Assembly: GCA_002315735.1 (NCBI GenBank)
Contig: DCIA01000001.1
Span: forward strand, 1-64,000
DNA: 64,000 nucleotides
DNA from: Clostridiales bacterium UBA1738
Lineage (GTDB): Bacteria; Bacillota; Clostridia; UBA1381
Direction of reading: 5' to 3'
Under the pieces are notes generated by a model. It saw only the letters and a list, made by a program, of their open reading frames with translations, was not told the DNA's origin and ran no database searches. Of this stretch, positions 9,001 to 17,050 are shown piece after piece; positions within the stretch are counted from its first letter, which is position 1, and every line of letters begins with the position of its first letter. The position numbers and the translations under genes were made by a program.

Positions 9001-9661
9001 CGATTCCGTTTTCGTATTTTAAATCTTCTACCTTTTCCAAAAGCCAAGAAAGTGGATTTGGAATTTTTACAATAAAGTTAAAAATTTCTCGTATCAAAGT
9101 TTTTAAGTTATCGTCACTTCTGCTTGTGGCGTAAAGACAAAGTAAATTTAAAAAGTCGGCATCTTTTTCTTCGTATAGTTCAGCAAAAATCTCGTCCATT
9201 GCTTCGTCACCCAAAAGAAGTGACTGTGAATTATCAGCAATCGAAAAATCTGGAGCAATATCCAAAACATGAAAATAGCGTCTTAAAAGTCGCATACAAA
9301 ATGCATCAATTGTTGTTATTTCGCTATCCTGAATTAGTAATTGTTGCCTCTTTATAAGATTTTGCCTTTCTATATCGCCGCATTCTTTTGAGGCAGAAAG
9401 TTCGGATTTCAAGGCTTTTTCGATACGCGTAAGCATTTCGTTTGCAGCCGCATTTGTAAAGGTTACAACTAAGAGTTTGTTTGCATCAACACTTTTTGAC
9501 AAATCGGTAGGTACTAGTTTTTCGATAATTCGTTGTACCAAAACAGCAGTTTTTCCGGAGCCTGCGGCAGCACTAACTAAAAGATTGCAACTTTTGCCGT
9601 TTTTTAAGTATTTAGTTTTTATTGCATTTAATTGGTCATCTGACCATTTGATTTCACTCAT
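6089..9661 (-). CDS. addA: ATP-dependent helicase/nuclease subunit A
   Basis: Large subunit of AddAB, the RecBCD counterpart that resects double-strand breaks. UvrD-type helicase plus C-terminal RecB-family nuclease, 1190 residues. Walker A AAAGSGKT (about 31-38), motif II DEYQDTS (about 400), motif III VGDMKQSIYRFR, motif V TIHKSKGLEFPVV, motif VI YVAMTRAKEKLY, then the nuclease residues in GVIDCWF and VVLDYKTD (about 1130-1145). The ATG overlaps the addB stop by 8 bases, so the two are translationally coupled. All helicase motifs look intact. Confidence 0.96.
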   Translation of the reverse strand: MSEIKWSDDQLNAIKTKYLKNGKSCNLLVSAAAGSGKTAVLVQRIIEKLVPTDLSKSVDANKLLVVTFTNAAANEMLTRIEKALKSELSASKECGDIERQNLIKRQQLLIQDSEITTIDAFCMRLLRRYFHVLDIAPDFSIADNSQSLLLGDEAMDEIFAELYEEKDADFLNLLCLYATSRSDDNLKTLIREIFNFIVKIPNPLSWLLEKVEDLKYENGIENSLWYKKGLKNYQMQLDFALATTRDALYYMIDCDIDSFIENNPPEKGVPIFDEWKSYYKLFYTCYQTLSSLKSSDFSGANSILADFSFPSLSKLTSKSDEEKDLLKSYRDTVKTALASLKEFAIIDIAQFKKRSENDLYPVALSLYKMVERFSVRFFEKKSKKNLLDFTDVEQLSHKLLSEHPEISEELQDKYEEILMDEYQDTSVLQEEIFKYVTNGSNLFVVGDMKQSIYRFRSSDPTLFKKKLDTYSVSSESENRKITLSQNFRSREEILTGINDVFSGIMSEDAGELNYDDTQKLYLGNKDYKKTNFDYRPECILISPTDRGDTENDDEETFDSITLEARYIASEINRLKSNHFKVSVKSKNGMIERDIQNKDIVILMSSFKDAADIFISELSSAGIDCFVEQSGYFERNEIRFMLSLFKVINNPYCDIPLLSILRSPIFNFTDDELVSIRKCKKGKFFFALKEFINLCKSGVLASLEDIEIARKAENFYKDLNRWRQYSRHMTSDKLVWTLFEETNFYAFVGALFGGDEAQANLRLLFERAKQFEASGFRGLFSFIKYIERIEKNSADVSTAKLIGENHDVVRIMTIHKSKGLEFPVVFIRGGGKKLQKRLDNSKVSLHKDYGLSLDYINFEHNYTILSPSKQVFRSAILAEQTSEEIRKLYVAMTRAKEKLYFVSTLKKNDKALAVNTENGKLSPSYILSATRFLDMVYPAIKNSDNWIIHTVLEKNLTKWDKTQDEIEEKNEISDIDIEKLLNFQYPFSEFISTPTKVSVSQLKSKSETTIIPKPSFLQEKKQSGASYGTLIHTVLEHINLATDMTLSYIESEISRLVSCGILASDEKKMINPQKIFAFYSSDIGKRMLNSQEIHREQQFEVAVPVNYIYPDIKNPQNETILLQGVIDCWFMENDEIVVLDYKTDSYFNIDEIHEKYDKQLELYSFALQKMTKKTIKNKYIYLFFDNSVIEC

Positions 9662-12600
9662 CTGCCTCTATCTCCTTTTCCATAGATTCGTAAACGTTGT
9701 CTGCTACCGAGTTTGTGCGATAACCGTAAAGTTTAGCATCAAACAAACAAACATCTTTAAAGTTGCAATAGTTACAAGGCGTTTTTCCGCCACAATTATA
9801 TGGCTTTATGTCGATATTTCCGGAGCGTAAGGATTTATCTGCATCAATTACTGCTTTTCTTATGTATTTTGACATAATGTCAAAATTCTTTCTTGATGTA
9901 ATTTTAGAACTTGAACTAAATGTTCCGTCCTTTTTTAGGTTAATTGACATAAAATCGGAGGTTTGATTTTCAGCAAAATTTTTATCCATATCCATAATTG
10001 TGTTATGAATAAGAGGTGAAGTTTCATCGTCGTTGTCCTCCCGATTTAAAATCACAAGTCCATCCATCTTTTGAACCTTTAAGATATTTTCCTCATTATG
10101 TGCTTGACTTTCTGTAATTTTTTCATTGTCGGGGTCTTTTATTTTGCTATATAAAATAGCAGAAATTTCGGGAGTGAGATTTGTTTTATGCGTTAAACTT
10201 CCGCTTTCCGCCATTTTTGATGCGGCAATAGCATAAAGAACTAACTGCATATCGACCTTATCCAGAACGGCTGTTTCTGAAAAATCTTTGTTGCCTGATT
10301 TGTAGTCTACAATGCGAATGTTCAGCTTGTTTTCAGGTATATTTTCCAAGACATCAATCCTGTCAATAGTACCGATTAGTGTTATGCTATCATTTTTCCA
10401 ATCGATTTGTACTTCAAAGTCCTTTTCGTAGCAAATTGAAGTGTAATTTCCTGATGAAAGACTTTTTCTGACCGTTTCTATCGATTTTTTTAAAGTTATT
10501 TCGCATCTATACAATAGGTATTCTAATTGATTCTTGTTATATGTGGCACGAGATAACACCTTTTCTTTGATGTTTTCCATTACGATATGTATTAACTCGT
10601 TGCACTTTTCGTCGGTTAAAAGTTGCCATTTTTCGTGTATTTTAGAAATTGAAGTTTCGCCGTCTTCAACTAAATGGCAGAAATCGCATATGGCGGCATG
10701 AACAAGACTGCCGATATGGGATTTTTCTATTTTCATTTCCTCTTGTTTGGTTAGATAAAGTCCCTTTTCCAAATAATAAGAGAATGGGCATTTTTCGAAT
10801 TTTTCAAGAGCGGTAATGCTGTATTTTTTATTCTTTCCATATAGCATTTCGGCTTTTATTCTTGATAGATGCGGCTGCACTTTTCTATAAAGAACTGCAT
10901 TTTTTAAAATATCCAGCCTGTCCTTGTATTCCGGATTTTGTGCATACCAATCACGAACTTTTAGCCAAAGTGAATTTTTTGATTGTTTGTCAAAATTTTG
11001 AATTTCTTTTAACATATAGCAAAACCCGTTTTTTGAAGAAGATAAAAGTTCTTCGGTGCTTGGCTTTGAAAGTATGTTATCTTTTACCGTAATGTCAAAC
11101 ATAGATATAACTTCCGATACAAAATGTGAGCATGTTACGGCGTTTCCGTCTTTGTCTGATGACGGACAACTTATGTATAATTTTTCTGTTGCAGTAGATA
11201 TAGTTCTGAAAAGTTTTAGGTTTTCAAGTAAAATTCTGCTTAAATTGTTAGGAGCGAGTTCTTTTTCTCTGTCTTCTAATGCGCTATTAATTAAATTTCT
11301 GTCAAAATCGGAAAGAATAGTTCCCTCCGAAACGGACTTTGGAATTTGACCTTGAACAGCGCCTATTACAAAAAGAACTTTTACCCTTGACGGAGAATTC
11401 CTTGAAACAGTGCCGAGAGATACCCTGTCAATACCTGATGGTATAATTGATATTTGGCAAGCAGAAAGTGCACAGGAAAAATACTCCGAAAAGGATTCTC
11501 GGCTTATAGCACCTTTTCCAAGCACGATAACAAGTTGATCTAAAACTTCAATAATAAAGTTCCAAACTTGCCTAAACTGTTCTGCCTCGTCACGAAATCC
11601 GAGTTCATCAAATGTTTGACACTCCAAAAGAAGTCCGTCATAAAGATTTATATCGCACATAAAATTATAAATAGATTCTGCTATGGCTGATACAGTTCTG
11701 CCTTTATTTTCAAGAAAAGTCTTAAAGGGAGTTATAATTTTAAGGCGTAGTTCGTTTAGTTTTGTTAAATCGAATTCCTCTTTGTTGCGATTTTCAACAA
11801 TGTCATCAAAAACTGTCTCTGTTTTTTCTGCCCATTCGCTAAACCAAGCTTTTTTGCTCTTTATACCGTGCATCAGAACATAGTTTTCAAGTAGGTCAAC
11901 ATCTTCTTGCGAAATAGGTGTAACTACGCTGTCTGTCTTTTCATAAATGTACCCTGAACGAAGATAAGAAAATACGGAATTATAACTCCAATTTTCAGCT
12001 ATTATGTCAAATAATGAAAGAACGGTTTTTGCGATAGGATGACCGGATACTGACATTTTTTCATCGGCGAAAAAAGGTATTTTGTAGTCGGAGAATACAG
12101 AGGTTAAAAGGTATAGATATTCCTCCATATCTCCACAAATTACACCTATATCACGAAAACGATAGCCTTTATCACGAACAAGGGAGATGATTTCAGAGGC
12201 AGTATGCGTAACTTCCGAATATAAGTCAAGGGCATTGAAAACAGAAATGTTTTCGCTCTTTTTCTCATAATGAGGCATCTCGTCCCAATTTTCTAACAGA
12301 AAGCGAATGTCATCTGCTATTATATAGGTAGGTTTTTTGTCCAGTGTTGTCAAAACCGGGTTTATCCCGACAGATTTAGATAAAGAAATAAGCCTATTTT
12401 TAGTCTTTATAATAGGTTTTGAAAGTTCTGTGTTTTCGGTTTCGCTGACAGAAAGAGTGAGATAGACTCCTTTTGATTTTTGCATAAGCGCCTTTATAAC
12501 AGCGTAGTGCTGAGGCATAAAATCATTATAATCATCAATATAAAAATAAGTGTTACTAAAAATATTAGTTCCCATAATAAATTCGGAGAACTTATTTAGT

Positions 12601-13112
12601 TCGTCGTCATTATCGGAAAAATCATTTGCTAAACTATCGGTGTATTTTTTATAAATAGTGCTGATTGAGTCAAGTTTTCTTTTTGTAAGTGGGTTATCTA
12701 TTGAGATTGAATCAAAATCATCAAAGGTTATGTTGTATCTTTTCAGTTCGGAAAAAAGTTCGGAAAGTGAATCGATAAAGCCGGACTTTTTTGAACTTAA
12801 AAAGAAGATGTTATCCTCGGGCAAGTCTTCTGTTGCCTTTTTTAAAAGCACCATTTTGCCGGAGGGCAAAAGGCTGTTTGATAGTTTTTGATATCTAAAA
12901 CAAAGTCTTGAAAATGGGATAACATCAAGTCTGTTAATTCCAAATCCTCCCATAGAATCGGAGATGGTTTTTTGCGCAGTATAAGAAAATTGTTCAGGAA
13001 CAATCAAAAAGATATTACAAGATGGGTCGTTTTTTAAATTTTCGCTGATAGAATTGTATAGGTAACTACTCTTGTCGCTACCAATACCACCCGTGATAAT
13101 TTCTGTATACAT
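9654..13112 (-). CDS. addB: ATP-dependent helicase/nuclease subunit B
   Basis: AddB partner of AddA: second nuclease, Chi scanning and iron-sulfur cluster. 1152 residues. The C-terminal nuclease domain shows GTIDRIDV and VDYKSGNKDF, and the four cluster cysteines are present: one in EKCPFSYYLEKGLYL and three in the CNYCNFKDVC segment with a preceding CGGKTPC. The N-terminal nucleotide-binding loop reads GGIGSDKSS at about 8-16. The glycine before the lysine, usually GSGKS/T, is aspartate (codon GAC), so ATP binding at this site may be weakened. The gene lies 53 bases after murA with an AAGGAG site; a weak promoter may exist in the gap. Confidence 0.95.
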   Translation of the reverse strand: MYTEIITGGIGSDKSSYLYNSISENLKNDPSCNIFLIVPEQFSYTAQKTISDSMGGFGINRLDVIPFSRLCFRYQKLSNSLLPSGKMVLLKKATEDLPEDNIFFLSSKKSGFIDSLSELFSELKRYNITFDDFDSISIDNPLTKRKLDSISTIYKKYTDSLANDFSDNDDELNKFSEFIMGTNIFSNTYFYIDDYNDFMPQHYAVIKALMQKSKGVYLTLSVSETENTELSKPIIKTKNRLISLSKSVGINPVLTTLDKKPTYIIADDIRFLLENWDEMPHYEKKSENISVFNALDLYSEVTHTASEIISLVRDKGYRFRDIGVICGDMEEYLYLLTSVFSDYKIPFFADEKMSVSGHPIAKTVLSLFDIIAENWSYNSVFSYLRSGYIYEKTDSVVTPISQEDVDLLENYVLMHGIKSKKAWFSEWAEKTETVFDDIVENRNKEEFDLTKLNELRLKIITPFKTFLENKGRTVSAIAESIYNFMCDINLYDGLLLECQTFDELGFRDEAEQFRQVWNFIIEVLDQLVIVLGKGAISRESFSEYFSCALSACQISIIPSGIDRVSLGTVSRNSPSRVKVLFVIGAVQGQIPKSVSEGTILSDFDRNLINSALEDREKELAPNNLSRILLENLKLFRTISTATEKLYISCPSSDKDGNAVTCSHFVSEVISMFDITVKDNILSKPSTEELLSSSKNGFCYMLKEIQNFDKQSKNSLWLKVRDWYAQNPEYKDRLDILKNAVLYRKVQPHLSRIKAEMLYGKNKKYSITALEKFEKCPFSYYLEKGLYLTKQEEMKIEKSHIGSLVHAAICDFCHLVEDGETSISKIHEKWQLLTDEKCNELIHIVMENIKEKVLSRATYNKNQLEYLLYRCEITLKKSIETVRKSLSSGNYTSICYEKDFEVQIDWKNDSITLIGTIDRIDVLENIPENKLNIRIVDYKSGNKDFSETAVLDKVDMQLVLYAIAASKMAESGSLTHKTNLTPEISAILYSKIKDPDNEKITESQAHNEENILKVQKMDGLVILNREDNDDETSPLIHNTIMDMDKNFAENQTSDFMSINLKKDGTFSSSSKITSRKNFDIMSKYIRKAVIDADKSLRSGNIDIKPYNCGGKTPCNYCNFKDVCLFDAKLYGYRTNSVADNVYESMEKEIEADE

Positions 13113-13165
13113 AAAATCAACTCCTTACCTTATATAATAACACATATCTTGTGCAAAAAAAAGTA

Positions 13166-14413
13166 CTATTCCAAAAAAATATTTGCACCTATTGAACGGA
13201 GTTTTCCACCAAGGTTTTCATATCCTCGTCTTATGTGTTCGACGCCTGTTATTCTTGTTTCGCCGTCTGCACAAAGTCCTGCCATAACAAGAGCCGCACC
13301 GCCACGAAGGTCAAGAGCGTTAACTTTTGCACCTGTTAGGTGCTTATTGCCCTCGATAAAGGAACTTCTGCCGTCGATACGAATATTTGCACCCATACGA
13401 TTTAGTTCTGCTATATGAAGAAATCTGTTTTCAAAAACAGTTTCCACTATTATGCCACTACCATCGGTTTCGCATAAAAGTGCAGAAAATTGTGCTTGCA
13501 TATCGGTTGGAAATCCGGGGAAGGGCAAAGTTTTTATACTTGCAGAGGACAATTTTTTTGTAGCATCTATGCAAATATAGTTTTCACCTTCTTCTATTGT
13601 AGCACCCATTTCGCTAAGTTTGGCTATCACGGGTTTTAGATGAAGAGGATTTATATTTTCAATTTTGCCTTTTCCGCCCGTGATGGCGAAAGAACTCATA
13701 AAAGTTCCGGCTTCTATTCTGTCGGAAATTATGGAGTGCTTTATAGGATTTAAAGATGTTACTCCTTTTATTACAATCATATCGCTTCCTGCGCCATAAA
13801 TTTCTGCACCTTGCTTTGATAAAAAATCTGCAAGATCACAAATTTCAGGCTCTGCTGCGGCATTTTCTATGATAGTTTCCCCATCTGCCAAAACGGCTGC
13901 CATAATTAAGTTTTCCGTTGCGCCTACGCTTGGGAAGTCAAGATATATTCTTGCACCCTTTAATTTTTTGCACGAAAGGTCAACAAATCCGTGCCCTTTT
14001 TCGATATTAGCACCCATTGCGGCAAAGCCTTTTAGATGAAGGTCGATAGGCCTTGCACCTATGGGGCAACCACCCGGCATGGAAATTCTTGCTTTCCCCA
14101 TTCTTGAAAGAATTGGCGAGGCAAGGAAAAATGAGCCTCGAAATTTGTTCATTTTCTCATCAGGAGCAGAAAAAGATGTGCAATTTGTAAAATCAATTTC
14201 GCAAGTGTTAAGATGCATAGAGCAATTTGCTCCGAGATAGGTTAGAATTTCAAGCATATTTTTGGTATCGGAAAGGTCGGGGACATTTGACAGAACCGTC
14301 TTGCCTTTTGTTAGAATAGTAGCCGCAAGAATTGGCAGAGCTGCATTTTTTGAGCCGGAGCAAATAACATTGCCGCAAAGAGGACCGGATTTTTTTATTA
14401 CTATTTCAGACAA
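13166..14413 (-). CDS. murA: UDP-N-acetylglucosamine 1-carboxyvinyltransferase
   Basis: First committed step of peptidoglycan synthesis, transferring enolpyruvate from PEP to UDP-GlcNAc; target of fosfomycin. The SGSKNAALPILAA substrate loop and the active-site loop GGCPIGARPIDLHLKG with the catalytic cysteine are present, so it should be fosfomycin sensitive. I place the start at TTG 14413 (MSEIVIKKSG, 415 residues). An in-frame ATG at 14428 would lie only about 3 bases from the predicted transcription start and forms part of the GAGG ribosome site that sits 9 bases before the TTG. It heads the murA-addB-addA operon. Confidence 0.93.
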   Translation of the reverse strand: MSEIVIKKSGPLCGNVICSGSKNAALPILAATILTKGKTVLSNVPDLSDTKNMLEILTYLGANCSMHLNTCEIDFTNCTSFSAPDEKMNKFRGSFFLASPILSRMGKARISMPGGCPIGARPIDLHLKGFAAMGANIEKGHGFVDLSCKKLKGARIYLDFPSVGATENLIMAAVLADGETIIENAAAEPEICDLADFLSKQGAEIYGAGSDMIVIKGVTSLNPIKHSIISDRIEAGTFMSSFAITGGKGKIENINPLHLKPVIAKLSEMGATIEEGENYICIDATKKLSSASIKTLPFPGFPTDMQAQFSALLCETDGSGIIVETVFENRFLHIAELNRMGANIRIDGRSSFIEGNKHLTGAKVNALDLRGGAALVMAGLCADGETRITGVEHIRRGYENLGGKLRSIGANIFLE

Positions 14414-14438
14414 TTTTAAGAACCTCATTTCAAGAAAA

Positions 14439-14467
14439 AATATAATTTATGTCCTTATTATGTACAA
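14439..14467 (-). promoter_or_regulatory. Promoter of murA
   Basis: Minus strand TTGTAC (14467-14462), 17-base spacer, TATATT (14444-14439). The expected transcription start near 14432 supports the TTG start of murA. Confidence 0.65.
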
Positions 14468-14511
14468 AAAACCATTATTTTAGAAAAAAATAAAGAAAAT
14501 TAAAAAAAAAC

Positions 14512-14540
14512 TTGACAAAGAGGAGTGGGGATGATATAAT
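14512..14540 (+). promoter_or_regulatory. Promoter of rpmG-secE-nusG-rplK-rplA
   Basis: Perfect consensus TTGACA (14512-14517), 17-base spacer, TATAAT (14535-14540). Confidence 0.9.
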
Positions 14541-14553
14541 CTTCTAGACTAGC

Positions 14554-14590
14554 GGTAGGTTCTTTTTTTTTGTATGTAAAAAAACCTATC
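14554..14590 (+). promoter_or_regulatory. Leader hairpin before rpmG
   Basis: GGTAGGTT (14554-14561) pairs with AACCTATC (14583-14590), extended by a T-run facing an A-run. It lies in the 5' leader right after the promoter. Not followed by a T-run, so not a terminator; a role in mRNA stability or control is possible. Confidence 0.4.
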
Positions 14591-14622
14591 TAATTATCGA
14601 AAGTACAGACGGAGGTGTAGTT

Positions 14623-14772
14623 ATGAGAGTAAAAATCACATTAGCTTGTTCAGAATGTAAACAAAGAAACTACAACACAATGAAGAACAAGAAGAATGAT
14701 CCGGACAGATTGGAAATGAACAAATACTGCAAGTTCTGCAGAAAGCACACATTGCACAAAGAAACAAAGTAA
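14623..14772 (+). CDS. rpmG: 50S ribosomal protein L33
   Basis: 49-residue L33 of the zinc-binding type: MRVKITLACSECKQRNYNT with CxxC at residues 9-12 and a second CKFC pair at 36-39, which keep the Zn ribbon. GGAGGTG lies 8 bases before the ATG. It heads the usual rpmG-secE-nusG-rplK-rplA order and secE follows after 16 bases. Confidence 0.97.
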   Translation: MRVKITLACSECKQRNYNTMKNKKNDPDRLEMNKYCKFCRKHTLHKETK

Positions 14773-14788
14773 GATAAGGAGAATTGTT

Positions 14789-14995
14789 ATGGCTGAAAAT
14801 AATACAGTTAAAAGAAATCAAGCTATGAAGTTTTTCAAGGAAACAAAATCAGAAATGAAGAAAGTTTCTTGGCCTTCAAAGGAACAGCTTTTTCGCAATA
14901 CCCTTGTTATATTGGCATTTGTCGCTTTGACAACCGTTGTATTATCTTTGCTTGATGTCGGATTTGAAAAATTGCTGTCATTAGTAGTTAAATAA
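14789..14995 (+). CDS. secE: Preprotein translocase subunit SecE
   Basis: Small essential subunit of the SecYEG channel. 68 residues: an amphipathic helix with the conserved KSEMKKVSWPSKEQL (about 19-33) and a single transmembrane helix (about 38-62). AAGGAG lies upstream of the ATG. The position between rpmG and nusG is typical. Confidence 0.96.
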   Translation: MAENNTVKRNQAMKFFKETKSEMKKVSWPSKEQLFRNTLVILAFVALTTVVLSLLDVGFEKLLSLVVK

Positions 14996-15025
14996 CAGTA
15001 AGAGTATCTGATAAGGAGAATATTT

Positions 15026-15553
15026 ATGGCAGAAGAGGCAAAGTGGTATGTGGCACACACATACTCCGGTTATGAAAACAAAGTAAAAGCGAACATTGAA
15101 AAATCAGTTGAAAATCGTGGAATAAGTAACTTGATTCAAGAAGTAGAAGTTCCTATGGAAGATGTAGTTGAAGAAAAGAACGGCGAACAAAAAATTGTTA
15201 AACGCAAGACTTTCCCCGGCTATGTTGTAATCAAGATGGTTATGAACGATGAGAGCTGGTATGTTGTCCGTAATACAAGAGGAGTTACCGGATTTGTAGG
15301 CCCGGGATCTAAGCCTGTACCGCTATCTGATGAAGAAGTTCAAAAGATGGGTGTTGAACAGGTTCGTATGGCTAAGATTGACCTCGAAGTCGGTGACGCA
15401 GTTGATGTTAAATCAGGTCCAATGGAAGGATTTAACGGAATAGTTGAAAGTATTGACAATGAAAACAGAAAAATCACGGTTAGAGTTGGTATGTTCGGTC
15501 GTGAAAAGGTTGTTGAATTTGAATACGGTCAAATTGAAAAAAGTGTAAATTAG
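15026..15553 (+). CDS. nusG: Transcription termination/antitermination protein NusG
   Basis: 175-residue NusG with the N-terminal NGN domain (AKWYVAHTYSGYENKVKANIE; FPGYVVIKMVMNDESWYVVRNTRGVTGFVG) and a C-terminal KOW domain (about 120-175, VKSGPMEGFNGIVESID). It binds RNA polymerase and modulates pausing, and the KOW domain contacts Rho or S10. AAGGAG precedes the ATG. The following 114-base gap to rplK carries a candidate L1-binding leader. Confidence 0.97.
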   Translation: MAEEAKWYVAHTYSGYENKVKANIEKSVENRGISNLIQEVEVPMEDVVEEKNGEQKIVKRKTFPGYVVIKMVMNDESWYVVRNTRGVTGFVGPGSKPVPLSDEEVQKMGVEQVRMAKIDLEVGDAVDVKSGPMEGFNGIVESIDNENRKITVRVGMFGREKVVEFEYGQIEKSVN

Positions 15554-15596
15554 TTTTTTTGCGATTTTATCGCTTAAAATATCCCTCTGGTGTACA

Positions 15597-15627
15597 GTGG
15601 GAGGGCACTTATGCCCGCATTTACCAC
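15597..15627 (+). promoter_or_regulatory. Candidate L1-binding site before rplK
   Basis: GTGG (15597-15600) pairs with CCAC (15624-15627) around an internal loop, with an inner stem GGGC/GCCC (15603-15606, 15613-15616). The same GTGGGAG-inner stem-ACCAC plan recurs before rplA. Such structures mimic the 23S rRNA L1 site and let L1 repress its own operon in many bacteria. Confidence 0.55.
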
Positions 15628-15667
15628 AACGGGACATGTTTTCCCGAAATAATAGGAGGTGGCCGAT

Positions 15668-16093
15668 ATGGCACAAAAAGTTATAGGTTACATTAAGTTA
15701 CAAATTCCTGCAGGCAAAGCAAGCCCTGCACCACCGGTTGGTCCGGCACTTGGTCAACACGGCGTAAACATTATGGCGTTTACAAAGGAATTTAACGAAA
15801 GAACAGCAAAGGATGCAGGTCTTATCATCCCTGTAGTTATTACAGTTTTCGCAGACCATTCATTCACATTTGTTACAAAAACTCCGCCGGCTGCAGTTCT
15901 TCTTAAGAAGGCTTGCAAAATTCAAAGCGGTTCAGGTGTTCCAAACAAGACTAAGGTTGCTAAGATTTCTAAAGCAGACCTTAAGGCTATTGCTGAAACA
16001 AAAATGCCTGACTTAAACGCAGCTTCTCTTGAAGCAGCTATGAGCATGATAGCAGGTACCGCAAGAAGTATGGGTATTACAGTCGAAGAATAA
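15668..16093 (+). CDS. rplK: 50S ribosomal protein L11
   Basis: 141-residue L11 of the GTPase-associated centre: MAQKVIGYIKLQIPAGKASPAPPVGPALGQHGVNI start, proline-rich linker region and C-terminal rRNA-binding domain (KACKIQSGSGVPNK, GTARSMGI). The ATG at 15668 is preferred over the in-frame GTG at 15659, because the AGGAGGT site (15654-15660) overlaps that GTG. Followed by rplA. Confidence 0.97.
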   Translation: MAQKVIGYIKLQIPAGKASPAPPVGPALGQHGVNIMAFTKEFNERTAKDAGLIIPVVITVFADHSFTFVTKTPPAAVLLKKACKIQSGSGVPNKTKVAKISKADLKAIAETKMPDLNAASLEAAMSMIAGTARSMGITVEE

Positions 16094-16115
16094 TCACGTT
16101 AAAAATGATTAGTAA

Positions 16116-16146
16116 GTGGGAGAGGTAATAAACCTTGTTTGACCAC
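16116..16146 (+). promoter_or_regulatory. Candidate L1-binding site before rplA
   Basis: GTGG (16116-16119) pairs with CCAC (16143-16146), with an inner stem AGGT/ACCT (16123-16126, 16132-16135). It ends 3 bases before the AGGAGG site of rplA, so L1 bound here would directly block its own translation. Confidence 0.55.
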
Positions 16147-16164
16147 AGTAGGAGGATAATTAAT

Positions 16165-16857
16165 ATGTTTAGAGGAAAAAAATATCAAGATAGCGTAAAG
16201 CTAGTTGACAAAACAAAACTTTATGATTCAGCAGAAGCTTTAGAACTTGCTGTTAAGACTGCAAAGGCTAAATTTGATGAAACTGTTGAACTTCACGCAA
16301 GACTTGGCGTTGACTCAAGACACGCTGATCAACAAGTTAGAGGTGCAATTGTATTGCCTCACGGTACAGGCAGAACAGCAAAGGTTTTAGTTTTCGCAAA
16401 AGGCCCTAAGGCTGACGAAGCTTTGGCTGCCGGTGCTGATTATGTTGGCGAAATGGATCTTTGCACAAAGATTCAAACAGAAAACTGGTTTGATTTTGAC
16501 GTAGTTGTTGCAACTCCTGATATGATGGGCGTTGTTGGTCGTTTGGGTAAGGTTTTAGGTCCTAAGGGATTGATGCCATCACCAAAGGCCGGTACAGTTA
16601 CTATGGATGTTGCTAAGGCTGTTAACGAAATTAAAGCAGGTAAGATTGAATACAGAGTTGATAAAAACAATATTGTTCACTGCCCAATCGGCAAAGTTTC
16701 ATTTGGTAAAGAAAAGCTTGCTGAAAACTTTGATGCTCTTATGAGCGCTATTATCAAAGCTAAGCCGGCAACAGCTAAGGGTCAATATTTAAAGAGCGTT
16801 GTTGTTACAACAACAATGGGACCCGGTATCAAAATTAATGGTTCAAAACTTAGCTAA
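16165..16857 (+). CDS. rplA: 50S ribosomal protein L1
   Basis: L1 forms the mobile L1 stalk at the E site and is often a translational repressor of its own mRNA. 230 residues from the ATG at 16165 (MFRGKKYQDSVKLVDK), with AVLPHGTGR-type segment VLPHGTGRTAKVLVF and the signature MMGVVGRLGKVLGPKGLMPSPKAGTV split across the second domain. AGGAGG (16150-16155) is 9 bases before the start. A longer in-frame reading from 16135 would run through the candidate L1 site and is rejected. Confidence 0.97.
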   Translation: MFRGKKYQDSVKLVDKTKLYDSAEALELAVKTAKAKFDETVELHARLGVDSRHADQQVRGAIVLPHGTGRTAKVLVFAKGPKADEALAAGADYVGEMDLCTKIQTENWFDFDVVVATPDMMGVVGRLGKVLGPKGLMPSPKAGTVTMDVAKAVNEIKAGKIEYRVDKNNIVHCPIGKVSFGKEKLAENFDALMSAIIKAKPATAKGQYLKSVVVTTTMGPGIKINGSKLS

Positions 16858-16872
16858 TTTATAAAAAAACTA

Positions 16873-16901
16873 TTGACAATTTAAGATTTTTATGCTACAA
16901 T
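16873..16901 (+). promoter_or_regulatory. Promoter of rplJ-rplL-yceD-rpmF
   Basis: TTGACA (16873-16878), 17-base spacer, TACAAT (16896-16901). It gives this half of the cluster its own transcript. Confidence 0.8.
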
Positions 16902-16920
16902 GTTGTAGTTAAAAATAATC

Positions 16921-17017
16921 CGTAGACAGCAGGCACAAAGGTAAGCCCTGCCGAGGTGTTATTTAGTTGATTGACTATATGGCTCTTTTCGTCTACGAAA
17001 AAGAGCCTTTTCTTTTT
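16921..17017 (+). promoter_or_regulatory. L10-type leader with attenuator terminator
   Basis: The segment CGTAGACAGCAGGC, then GCCCTGCCGAGGTG matches the conserved L10(L12)4-binding leader of rplJ mRNAs (an established Firmicutes element). It is followed by a terminator hairpin GGCTCTTTTCG / CGAAAAAGAGCC (16981-17007) with the T-tract 17008-17017. Free L10-L12 complex would favour termination or block synthesis. Confidence 0.8.
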
Positions 17018-17050
17018 GGGAAAGGCACAAATCTTATAGGAGGTGACATC

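Noticed and set aside
13149..13418. Plus-strand frame opposite the murA 3' end
   Set aside because: Arg/Ser/Pro-rich shadow without ribosome site or promoter.
15659..15667. GTG start for rplK adding three residues
   Set aside because: The GTG overlaps the AGGAGGT ribosome site; ATG 15668 is correctly spaced and matches the family start.
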